DNA of 5,416 nt. It comes from Alphaproteobacteria bacterium (GTDB lineage: Bacteria; Pseudomonadota; Alphaproteobacteria; UBA9219). The stretch is from NCBI GenBank assembly GCA_028693775.1, contig JAQUUS010000126.1:1-5416 (forward strand). The letters are read 5' to 3'. Of this stretch, positions 1 through 4,986 are shown one piece after another. The position numbers and the translations under genes were made by a program. The stretch's first letter is position 1; every line of letters begins with the position of its first letter. The notes under the pieces are model-generated. The model searched no databases. It saw nothing but the letters and a program-made list of their open reading frames with translations, and was not told the DNA's origin.

Positions 1-1
1 A

Positions 2-478
2 GAGGCGGCAATGGATGGAGATCCAACCGCTTTTGCGTTGGCCCGGCCGATGAAGGGGCGTCCGGGGTGCGATTTTTCGTTTTCGGGCCTCAAGACTTCG
101 GTTCGGACGATGATCGAGGGCCGCACCCTCTCGCCTGCTCTGGTTTCGGACATGTCCGCCAGCCTTCAGGCTGCGATCTCGGACAGCGTGGGAGATCGCG
201 CCCGGCATGCGTTTGGGCTGCTGAGGGAGCGTAATGAGGCTGTGACGGCGTTTGTCGCGGCGGGCGGGGTTGCGGCCAACAAGGCTTTGCGGGCCCGCCT
301 TTCCGAAATCGCGCAGGAAAACGGCGTTGCGTTTGCCGCTCCGCCTCCCGGGCTTTGCACCGATAACGGCGTTATGGTCGCATGGGCGGGACTTGAGCGG
401 TTTCGGCTGGGATTGACGGATGCTTTGGACGTCGCCGCACGGCCTCGCTGGCCGCTCGAAGATATCAGAAAAGCTTGA
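2..478 (+). CDS. tsaD: tRNA N6-adenosine threonylcarbamoyltransferase TsaD, C-terminal part (5' end outside window)
   Basis: The frame is open from base 2 to the TGA at 476–478, giving about 158 residues; the start codon and N-terminal half lie before the window. TsaD is the cytoplasmic enzyme that, with TsaB and TsaE, transfers the threonylcarbamoyl group from TC-AMP to A37 of ANN-decoding tRNAs (t6A). Counting from the Met at 11–13, the visible family motifs are CDFSFSGLKT at residues 20–29, AAGGVAANKALR at 83–94 and LCTDNGVMVAWAG at 115–127. The Asp of TDN is a metal ligand in this family. The ASKHA-type fold ends in the RPRWPL tail common in alphaproteobacteria. The Met at 11 is internal, because the family normally has an N-terminal domain carrying the HxxxH metal site before this point. 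The gene converges on ptsN with a 6-nt gap. Identification is secure; only the truncation by the window edge limits it. Confidence 0.96.
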   Translation, partial: EAAMDGDPTAFALARPMKGRPGCDFSFSGLKTSVRTMIEGRTLSPALVSDMSASLQAAISDSVGDRARHAFGLLRERNEAVTAFVAAGGVAANKALRARLSEIAQENGVAFAAPPPGLCTDNGVMVAWAGLERFRLGLTDALDVAARPRWPLEDIRKA

Positions 479-490
479 TCTGGATCAGGC
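469..490 (-). terminator. Possible weak terminator between the convergent ends of ptsN and tsaD
   Basis: The 12-bp palindrome TGATCTGGATCA (476–487) contains both stop codons. It extends to GCTTGATC/GATCAGGC (473–480 and 483–490) with one imperfect pair. On the minus strand four T follow (469–472), which would suit termination after ptsN. The stem is short and the T run brief, so this is tentative. Confidence 0.25.
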
Positions 491-964
491 CGCTTCTTCG
501 GCGGCGTCGGCTTCGGTCAGGATGCGGTAGATGGCGCTCGCATCCTTGGCTGCGCGAAGCTTTTTGCACAGGCCCGGATCGCGGAACAGGCGCGAAACGC
601 TCGCAAGGGCATGGAGATGATCCGCGCCCGCGCCTTCGGGGGAGAGAAGCAGGAAAACCAGATCGACAGGCTTGTCGTCGATGGCTTCGAAGTTGACCGG
701 CTCCTTCAGGCGCGCGAGGAAGCCGAATACCTTCTTCAATCCCGGAATGCGCCCATGGGGAATGGCGATGCTTTGCCCGATACCGGTGGAGCCAAGCCGT
801 TCGCGTTCCCACAGAATGTCGAACACGGCGAACTTGTCTTCGCCCAGCAAATCCGCAACGGAGGTCGCAAGGCTTTGAAGCACGTCTTTTTTGGACGACG
901 CAACCAGCGACGCGTCTATGGATTCGAGGGAGACAAGCTCGCGCATGGACAGTTTCTGTGTCAT
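485..964 (-). CDS. ptsN: PTS-Ntr EIIA component PtsN (nitrogen regulatory IIA protein)
   Basis: This is a 159-residue EIIA domain of the fructose/mannitol type, normal length for PtsN. The phosphorylatable histidine is His70 in the motif IAIPHGRIPGLKKV (67–80). It is followed by the family pattern 'D.KPVDLVFLLLSPEGAGADHLHALASVSRL' at about residues 97–126, with the second conserved His pair near 116–118. PtsN takes phosphate from EI-Ntr and NPr. It does not transport sugar; it regulates other proteins, in known cases potassium handling, stringent-response enzymes and nitrogen or carbon metabolism. It lies 13 nt downstream of hpf in the same direction, so it is probably translated from the same mRNA. 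A GGAAAG sits just 3 nt before the ATG, closer than an ideal ribosome binding site. The last residues (EADAAEEAA) are a low-complexity acidic tail. The stop codon is 6 nt from the tsaD stop. Confidence 0.95.
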   Translation of the reverse strand: MTQKLSMRELVSLESIDASLVASSKKDVLQSLATSVADLLGEDKFAVFDILWERERLGSTGIGQSIAIPHGRIPGLKKVFGFLARLKEPVNFEAIDDKPVDLVFLLLSPEGAGADHLHALASVSRLFRDPGLCKKLRAAKDASAIYRILTEADAAEEAA

Positions 965-977
965 GGGCTTTCCGGCC

Positions 978-1583
978 TTATGCCTTCGGCGCGGCGGCCG
1001 TTTCGGAGGGATCGACCCATCCGATATTTCCGTCGTGGCGGCGATAGATCATGTTGAGCCCGCCGTTCTTGCGGTTGCGGAACAACAGGGCCGGAAGATC
1101 GCCCAAGTCGAGGCGCATAACGGCTTCGCCCACAGTCAGGGTTTCGACCGGCGTGGTCATTTCGGCTACAATCGCGGGATTATCGCCGATTTCCTCTTCG
1201 GTGGCGGCTTCTGTGTCGCCGCTGATCACGAAGGCATTGGCGACCATTGCGTCGGCCTTCTCGAGCGTCGCGTCGTGGTGGTGTTGCTTGATTTTCGTCT
1301 TGTGGCGGCGCAGACGGGCCGAGAGGCGGGTCAGGGCCATATCGAACGCCGGATAGGGGTCGGAGGAGGACGACGTGCTTTGAAGCAGGACGCCGCGTTT
1401 GCCGTGGACCATGATGTCGGCGCGGAACAGGTGGGCATCGCGCGAAAAGGTTACGGTCGCTTCAAGGGAATCGCCAAAGTATTTGCCGATAATGTCTTCC
1501 AGATGGGTTTGTACGTGGGTCCGCAGGGCGTCGCCAACGTCGATTTGTTTGCCTTTAACAGACAGTTTCATAACGCAACTCAT
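978..1583 (-). CDS. hpf: Ribosome hibernation-promoting factor, long form (HPF/RaiA family)
   Basis: The protein has 201 residues, typical of long HPF. The N-terminal S30AE domain runs from about residue 5 to 103 (MKLSVKGKQIDVGDALRTHV onward, ending in the basic stretch RLRRHKTKIKQHHH). A variable acidic linker follows (about 104–142). The C-terminal dimerisation domain (about 145–192) contains VETLTVGEAVMRLDLGDLPALLF and ends NIGWVDP. Long HPF binds the decoding region of the 30S subunit in stationary phase and pairs two 70S ribosomes into inactive 100S dimers through the C-terminal domain. Two starts are possible: ATG at 1581–1583, or ATG at 1569–1571, which begins MKLSVKG as most homologues do. 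Neither has a strong Shine-Dalgarno sequence. The longer one is chosen because its upstream 15 nt resemble the start region of the gene at 3287. The gene is first in the hpf–ptsN unit, with a promoter and structured leader upstream. No rpoN precedes it. Confidence 0.95.
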   Translation of the reverse strand: MSCVMKLSVKGKQIDVGDALRTHVQTHLEDIIGKYFGDSLEATVTFSRDAHLFRADIMVHGKRGVLLQSTSSSSDPYPAFDMALTRLSARLRRHKTKIKQHHHDATLEKADAMVANAFVISGDTEAATEEEIGDNPAIVAEMTTPVETLTVGEAVMRLDLGDLPALLFRNRKNGGLNMIYRRHDGNIGWVDPSETAAAPKA

Positions 1584-1612
1584 GATAAAAGGTTTCGGAT
1601 TGCCTCACTCGA

Positions 1613-1715
1613 CGTCCGCCGGAACCCCGCCGGACGCTGTTTATGCCGGAAATCGCTCGGCAAACGCCGCAACCCAACGGACTGCGACGTAAACTCTCGC
1701 TTCTTCCGAAGAGAG
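1613..1715 (-). promoter_or_regulatory. Structured 5' leader of hpf: three successive hairpins
   Basis: On the minus strand, between the proposed promoter and hpf, three inverted repeats follow one another. The first is 1694–1715 (CTCTC plus TTC, tetraloop GGAA, GAA, two-base bulge, GAGAG). The second is 1639–1665 (GTTTGCCG paired with CGGC-AT-AAAC around a 9-nt loop). The third is 1613–1636 (CGTCCG/CGGACG continued by CGG/CCG across one G·G mismatch, loop GGTT), ending about 30 nt before the start codon. A leader of about 130 nt is long for this gene. The hairpins are seen directly. A role in mRNA stability or translational control of hpf is inference; no known riboswitch or thermosensor class was recognised. 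Confidence 0.45.
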
Positions 1716-1720
1716 GCTTG

Positions 1721-1750
1721 TACATAAGGACAAGTAACTCTTCCTGTCAA
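1721..1750 (-). promoter_or_regulatory. Probable sigma-70-type promoter of hpf–ptsN
   Basis: On the minus strand there is a perfect -35 box TTGACA (1745–1750), an 18-nt spacer and TATGTA (1721–1726) as a weak -10 box. Transcription would start near 1713 and give a leader of about 130 nt to the hpf ATG. The -35 match is exact; the -10 shares only the TAT half with the consensus, which is tolerable for housekeeping sigma factors of alphaproteobacteria. It lies just downstream of the hairpin at 1768–1813, so hpf could be expressed independently of anything upstream. Confidence 0.55.
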
Positions 1751-1767
1751 GGTAAGGCAAAAGGGTT

Positions 1768-1813
1768 AAAAAACCAAGCAATACTTGGATGTTAATGGAG
1801 TATTGCCTTTTTT
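1768..1813 (-). terminator. Symmetrical A6/T6 hairpin: intrinsic terminator with a competing fold
   Basis: A perfect 8-bp inverted repeat, GCAATACT (1778–1785) and AGTATTGC (1799–1806), is flanked by A6 (1768–1773) and T6 (1808–1813), so it could stop transcription from either side. On the minus strand a second, incompatible hairpin exists: CCAAG-TATTG-CTTGG (1774–1788) followed immediately by six T, the classical terminator form. The 8-bp repeat consumes the same bases and, with A6 pairing to T6, would hide the U tract. It therefore has terminator/antiterminator geometry. The minus strand is preferred because the only upstream gene transcribed toward it (2016–3287) is on that strand. Confidence 0.6.
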
Positions 1814-1962
1814 GGGGAGTGCCGGAACGGCCCCGGTCGGCCGGGATAACGCGGCTTAACAGACCCTTACGGGGCAGCTCGGGGCGCTTTGAATCCCGGA
1901 CGGAGCCTCAGGTTCTGTCCCTTTTGAGGGACAGGAGGGGCGCGTTTCGCCGGGGGTGGAGT
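1814..1962 (-). ncRNA. Candidate structured RNA of unknown class upstream of hpf
   Basis: About 150 nt without a convincing protein frame but rich in inverted repeats. These are a perfect 8-bp stem at 1915–1934 (CTGTCCCT/AGGGACAG, 4-nt loop), CCGGGAT at 1841–1847 with ATCCCGG at 1893–1899, a possible closing helix CCCCGG/CCGGGG (1831–1836 with 1950–1955), GGCG/CGCC at 1939–1951, and CCC-GTAA-GGG at 1864–1873. The GTAA (GNRA) loop, the CAAA loop and the AAA-containing loop arise on the minus strand, which favours that strand, although palindromes look alike on both. It sits between a terminator for the upstream gene (1964–2003) and the A6/T6 hairpin (1768–1813), as a small RNA gene or a leader with attenuator would. 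A TATGAT in the loop of the 1964–2003 hairpin might be its -10 box, but no -35 was found. It matches no RNA family that I recognise and could be only palindromic spacer DNA. Confidence 0.3.
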
Positions 1963-1963
1963 C

Positions 1964-2003
1964 AAAAAGCATTGCCGATCATCATATTAGAATTGGGCGA
2001 TGC
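1964..2003 (-). terminator. Intrinsic terminator of the gene at 2016–3287
   Basis: On the minus strand, 12 nt after the TAA of the 423-codon gene, GCATCGCC (1996–2003) can pair with GGCAATGC (1969–1976). Seven of eight base pairs form, with one C·A mismatch, around a 19-nt loop, and five T follow at once (1964–1968). The position and the U tract fit a Rho-independent terminator. The large AT-rich loop and the mismatch make it of moderate strength. Confidence 0.5.
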
Positions 2004-2015
2004 TGCTTTGTCCCG

Positions 2016-3287
2016 TTATCTGGGGCCGGTCGGCGCGATCAACGGGGCGATCTTGCTCATGAAAGCTCTGCACTCGGCTTCGGTCGGGATCGGGGGAGCG
2101 ACTGGTTTCGTCATTTCGTCCAGTTTTCCTATCGCCACCCTGCGCATCTCGCTCGAATAGTGCTCCGAGTTGGCGAGCTTTGTCAGAATTTCGACTTGTT
2201 TTATCTCATCCACAAGCGCCAGATTTTCGAGAAAGCCGGCGATGCATTGCCGGGCGAACTCCGTGTCGAAGCTCTTTTGTTCGGCGCCTGCCGAGAAAAG
2301 GTCGATTTTATCCTCGGTCGATTCGGTGGCGTTTACGATAGCGAGAAAGCTTTCGTTGCATACGCGATTGCATTCCTCTCTTCCGAGGTTGTTCTGTTTC
2401 AGATACAGGGCCGCGCGCGTATAGGGATCGAACGTATCAACATTCGCTCTGAAGGCTTCGGCATATTGTTTTTCAAGGGCGGACCCTTTCTGGCAATAGA
2501 TCACAGAGGCCGAATGGCAGAAATCAATTCGCTGTTCGACGTCTTTTTCTTGCGACAGAAGGGGAAGAAGTTTTTCAAGAGCTTTTTCCCTCTGATTGTT
2601 GTTGCCGTAATACATGACGCATTTCCAGCCTTTGAATTTAACGGCGTCGTCGTCGATAACGGCGACGTCTTTTATCACCTGCTCGACAATTGCGGGTTTG
2701 AGGCCGCATTGATGGGTGACGTATCCCGGAACTTTTACCAAGGCCTGTATGCGCGCAGCCGGATCCTCAATGGCAAGGGCCAGCGAACAATATTCGGCGC
2801 CCGCCAGGTCTTTGAAGAAGGCATTGTATACCGAGTTTTTGGCGCCATCGAGCAGAGCGGCCATCTGCTTGGCCGGATCTTGCAAAAGGCGTGTGCCGGC
2901 AACGTAGCTGTCGCCGGAGAGCTTCGCCAGATGGCCCCTGTCAATATCTTTATCCGCCACTGCGGCGTAGAGCGTACCGATCCGTTTCTCGGGCGGCAAT
3001 TTCTCTGCAAAGGAGACAAAAAGAGTTGAGAGAACTTTTTCTTCTTCGCTTTCGGGTTCGCACTTCCGCGCGCCCAGAAGAAAAGTGTCCGCCATGATTT
3101 GATAAGTGCTCTCATTGTGTTCGAGGTGCTTGCCAATGAGAACCAGCGGCCCCAGCAGCCAGGGCGCTTGTCCAACGTCCAGGGCAAGAGTGTTTGCGGC
3201 GGCTCCGAGCGAGAAAGCGTTGTCGCTCCTGATAGCGGCTTCTGCGAGGTCGAGTGCGGCAATGAAGCCGTCGTTTGATTTTGCCAT
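2016..3287 (-). CDS. Unrecognised 423-aa helical cytoplasmic protein
   Basis: I do not recognise this protein. It starts at an ATG with GGAAG 8 nt upstream and ends at TAA 2016–2018. There is no signal peptide or membrane segment, so a cytoplasmic location is expected. Nearly the whole chain reads as amphipathic helices of 15–25 residues separated by short turns, for example around residues 8–20, 28–38, 141–157, 231–245, 268–282 and 353–373. This resembles an alpha-solenoid (TPR- or HEAT-like) scaffold, though no consensus TPR can be marked with confidence. It contains ten cysteines (76, 167, 194, 223, 257, 265, 306, 310, 348, 406), many for a cytoplasmic bacterial protein; 306 and 310 form a CxxxC in REECNRVCNE. 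Only the last about 25 residues (PVAPPIPTEAEC…) look unstructured. It follows the peptidase gene by 77 nt with no terminator between, so the two probably share an mRNA. A protein-binding scaffold or regulator is possible, but this is inference. Confidence 0.85.
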   Translation of the reverse strand: MAKSNDGFIAALDLAEAAIRSDNAFSLGAAANTLALDVGQAPWLLGPLVLIGKHLEHNESTYQIMADTFLLGARKCEPESEEEKVLSTLFVSFAEKLPPEKRIGTLYAAVADKDIDRGHLAKLSGDSYVAGTRLLQDPAKQMAALLDGAKNSVYNAFFKDLAGAEYCSLALAIEDPAARIQALVKVPGYVTHQCGLKPAIVEQVIKDVAVIDDDAVKFKGWKCVMYYGNNNQREKALEKLLPLLSQEKDVEQRIDFCHSASVIYCQKGSALEKQYAEAFRANVDTFDPYTRAALYLKQNNLGREECNRVCNESFLAIVNATESTEDKIDLFSAGAEQKSFDTEFARQCIAGFLENLALVDEIKQVEILTKLANSEHYSSEMRRVAIGKLDEMTKPVAPPIPTEAECRAFMSKIAPLIAPTGPR

Positions 3288-3295
3288 GATAAAGG

Positions 3296-3300
3296 CTTCC
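3296..3300 (-). promoter_or_regulatory. Ribosome binding site of the 423-codon gene
   Basis: GGAAG on the minus strand, 8 nt before the ATG at 3285–3287, supports this start. The surrounding 18 bp (3285–3302) match the start region of hpf (1581–1598) at 15 of 18 positions, although at hpf the equivalent GGAAG is changed to a weaker GAAAC. Confidence 0.55.
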
Positions 3301-3364
3301 GGTAAGAGGCGATTGCGGGGCGAGTTTAACCGGGCTACGCGAAAGCAAATAAGGAAAGTTATGG

Positions 3365-4573
3365 TTAATACGGGCGGGGGCGGCCTGCAAAAGCGATTTT
3401 TTTGGCGGTACGGGTTTCTTTGAGCGGGATTTCGAAATCGAGTTCGGCAAGGAGGCGGCGCACTTTTGTTTTCTCCGGGGAGGGCTCGTTTTTACGCCGG
3501 GCGTCAGCGAAATGGTTTTCGGCCTCCTCGCGAAACCAATCGGCCCTCGAGTCATCCGACAGGACAGATTCCGAGAAATCCGCAAGAACCGACGCTTCGT
3601 ATCCGCAGGCGACTCTTTCTGTGGCCAGTCTCTGAAAGTTTTTGTCCGATCCAAACACGAATCTCACAAGTTCCGAACTTGTGGAATCGTTGGGCAGCTG
3701 CGTGTTGTTTTGCCGGTCCCAGATGTGCCCAAGCTCGTGGCCTGAAACGACATAGAGAAAGAGAATCTCCGCGTCCGCGATGTCTTTGTAGAAAATCACG
3801 TGGACGTTCCTGTTTTTGTCGAAGCCGGTGATTGCCGGCGCGTCTATGTTTTTATCGATTTTTATTTCGACCGGCAGGACGATGCCGAGAGCTTCGGCGT
3901 GTGCGCGGACGATTGTTTCGACAGCGTCGAGCTTTTCTTTTTCGCTTGCAGCCGGGCTTTGCGCTGCGAGCCATGTTTGCTTGTTGGCCGGGCGGTCGAA
4001 AATAAGCCGATTGGCGGCGTGCGCGGCGGTTTTAAGAACGTTTGTGTCGTCTTCTTTCAGCCCGTTGATGCGCCCGATCCCGGCGTAGATTTGCATTTCG
4101 GCGCCGAATTTCCCGAAGTCTTCGGCCTTGCTGTAGGAGTCAATCAGATAGGAATGCCCGATGAGTTTTTCGCGCTCGTCCTGCGTCAGGTCCGATAACG
4201 AGAACGGATCCTGCTTCGCAATTTCCAGAAGCGCTTTCAGGGTTTTTTCGGGATCGTACTGCGCGAGTGTTTCGCCGCATTTCGGGCAGGCTTTTGTCAG
4301 CGACTGCGCCGCTTGCTTGTAGGCTTCTTTATATTCCTCTTGCGCGGGTTCCCTCGCGATCCCGTGACGCTTTTTGAACGCAAGGTCGGCGGCGGCGTTC
4401 AGGCAGTCTTTTCTTCTGAGCTCGCGATGCAGCTTCGGGACGTATTTGGACGGCAGTTTTTCAAGGTAGTTTAAATGATCCAGCGAAGACTGGACCTCGG
4501 CAAACCCCAGCCTTTCCTGCTCGGCGCCGGAAAGCTTGTACTTGTTAAAATAAAACGGGCTCGGGTTCGTCAT
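3365..4573 (-). CDS. HExxH zinc-metallopeptidase-like protein, 402 aa, cytoplasmic
   Basis: The active-site motif HELGH lies at residues 279–283, in FLYVVSGHELGHIWD after a hydrophobic helix. His279 and His283 would bind zinc and Glu280 would activate water. A likely third ligand is Glu319 in TERVACGYEA (318–327). That pattern recalls the 'E..A...A' helix after the HExxH of ImmA/IrrE-like (DUF955) and M48-like gluzincins. The strand before it (DKNRNVHVIFYKD, 252–264) resembles the edge strand seen in such folds. Residues 1–215 match no domain I know; they include a CPKCG (96–100), half of a zinc knuckle without an obvious second pair. No signal peptide or transmembrane segment is present. The C-terminus is basic (about 360–402). 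The start at 4571–4573 has only a weak TGAGA upstream, but a TATAAT lies 37 nt before it. It is probably the first gene of a unit with the 423-codon gene. The substrate is unknown; ImmA-like repressor cleavage is one possibility, but no repressor gene is seen. Confidence 0.88.
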   Translation of the reverse strand: MTNPSPFYFNKYKLSGAEQERLGFAEVQSSLDHLNYLEKLPSKYVPKLHRELRRKDCLNAAADLAFKKRHGIAREPAQEEYKEAYKQAAQSLTKACPKCGETLAQYDPEKTLKALLEIAKQDPFSLSDLTQDEREKLIGHSYLIDSYSKAEDFGKFGAEMQIYAGIGRINGLKEDDTNVLKTAAHAANRLIFDRPANKQTWLAAQSPAASEKEKLDAVETIVRAHAEALGIVLPVEIKIDKNIDAPAITGFDKNRNVHVIFYKDIADAEILFLYVVSGHELGHIWDRQNNTQLPNDSTSSELVRFVFGSDKNFQRLATERVACGYEASVLADFSESVLSDDSRADWFREEAENHFADARRKNEPSPEKTKVRRLLAELDFEIPLKETRTAKKIAFAGRPRPY

Positions 4574-4609
4574 GTCTCAAAAAAAATGAATTTTAAGCAG
4601 TTTCGGCGA

Positions 4610-4638
4610 ATTATACCCCAAAACAATGAAATCAATTC
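4610..4638 (-). promoter_or_regulatory. Probable promoter of the peptidase operon
   Basis: The minus strand has a perfect -10 hexamer TATAAT at 4610–4615. Transcription would start near 4603, leaving about 30 nt of leader before the ATG at 4573. No good -35 box sits at 16–18 nt: the sequence there reads AATTGA or GAATTG, and a TTGATT is only 14 nt away. The promoter may be weak or activator-dependent. This region also lies directly upstream of the + strand frame at 4654. Confidence 0.5.
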
Positions 4639-4653
4639 CTCTATATTGCTTTT

Positions 4654-4940
4654 ATGGAAACTTTTAATCGGTAAACGGCTGGCTGGCGTTCCGGGGCGCG
4701 GCGAATACCGGTTTTGTCGATCCCAGTGCGGTCGATATCCTTCGCGACTTTGCGCCGCAAATGGCCCAGATGTTTGAGAGCGCCTTCCTCGCCGTCAAGC
4801 CGGGCGTTGAGGTCGAGAAGAAAGATTCCAGGGACGAGACATTCACGACAACGTCGGCGTCTTTCGATAAAGCTCCGGAGCGGCCGGAATTCCAAGGCGT
4901 AACGATAACCTTCAGGGTTTTTGATTGCCCGAAAAAATAA
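4654..4940 (+). pseudogene. Small unrecognised gene, apparently frameshifted near its start
   Basis: From 4668 to the TAA at 4938–4940, 90 codons read like a normal protein: NGWLAFRGAANTGFVDPSA, then DILRDFAPQMAQMFESAF, a charged middle part VEVEKKDSRDETF, and a C-terminal strand-like GVTITFRVFDCPKK. Third positions are mostly G or C, as in neighbouring genes, and the composition is unlike the arginine-rich frames on the other strand. There is no in-frame ATG, GTG or TTG before 4761, and a TAA stands at 4665. Just upstream, in another frame, ATG at 4654 gives METFNR then stops. One extra base in the CGG at 4669–4671 would join them into a protein of about 95 residues. A TATATT at 4642–4647 could be a -10 box for a nearly leaderless mRNA. 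Either a recent frameshift or a sequence error explains this. A shorter 59-residue version from ATG 4761 is possible but has no ribosome binding site. No function is recognised. Confidence 0.5.
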
Positions 4941-4953
4941 CGCTTCTTGCGTT
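4932..4953 (-). terminator. Probable intrinsic terminator of the right-edge gene
   Basis: On the minus strand, AACGC-AAGAA-GCGTT (4939–4953) forms a 5-bp hairpin, followed after one A by six T (4932–4937). It lies 33 nt beyond the TGA at 4987–4989. An outer CCGAA/TTCGG repeat (4929–4933 and 4955–4959) surrounds it. The stem is short, so the strength is uncertain. It overlaps the last codons of the + strand frame. Confidence 0.45.
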
Positions 4954-4986
4954 GTTCGGAGCCGACAGGCGGGCCGGAGAGGACGA

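Noticed and set aside
891..1727. Long + strand open frame of 278 codons
   Set aside because: It lies almost entirely opposite hpf and the start of ptsN, which are certain genes; its translation has no recognisable features.
1814..1962. Cobalamin riboswitch, suggested by GGGA followed by GCTGCCCC and a GTAA stretch on the minus strand
   Set aside because: The B12 box GCCACTG and the usual GGTG…A…CC arm are missing, and the neighbouring genes have no link to cobalamin.
1814..1962. Known small RNAs (4.5S/SRP, tmRNA, RNase P, a tRNA)
   Set aside because: None of their hallmark sequences is present, such as the GGAAGGAAGCAGCC-like SRP motif, the tmRNA ends or a GTTCRANYC T-loop with matching acceptor arms. 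6S RNA could not be excluded by motif, but no matching layout was seen.
1789..2160. + strand open frame of 123 codons in the intergenic region
   Set aside because: It runs through the hairpins and the end of the minus-strand gene, has no ribosome binding site, and its translation is arginine/glycine-rich and unconvincing.
1956..3029. Long + strand open frame of 357 codons
   Set aside because: It is the antisense shadow of the 423-codon gene, which has a ribosome binding site, a terminator and native-like composition.
3288..3364. Separate promoter or terminator between the peptidase and the 423-codon gene
   Set aside because: No hairpin with a T tract and no pair of -35/-10 boxes at workable spacing was found in this 77-bp gap.
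4654..4680. Programmed -1 ribosomal frameshift joining METFNR to the + strand frame
   Set aside because: No X XXY YYZ slippery site fits; slipping at the T run leads straight into TAA at 4665. Mutation or sequence error is simpler.
4761..4940. Intact 59-residue small protein from ATG 4761
   Set aside because: There is no ribosome binding site before this ATG, and the protein-like frame clearly continues upstream of it.
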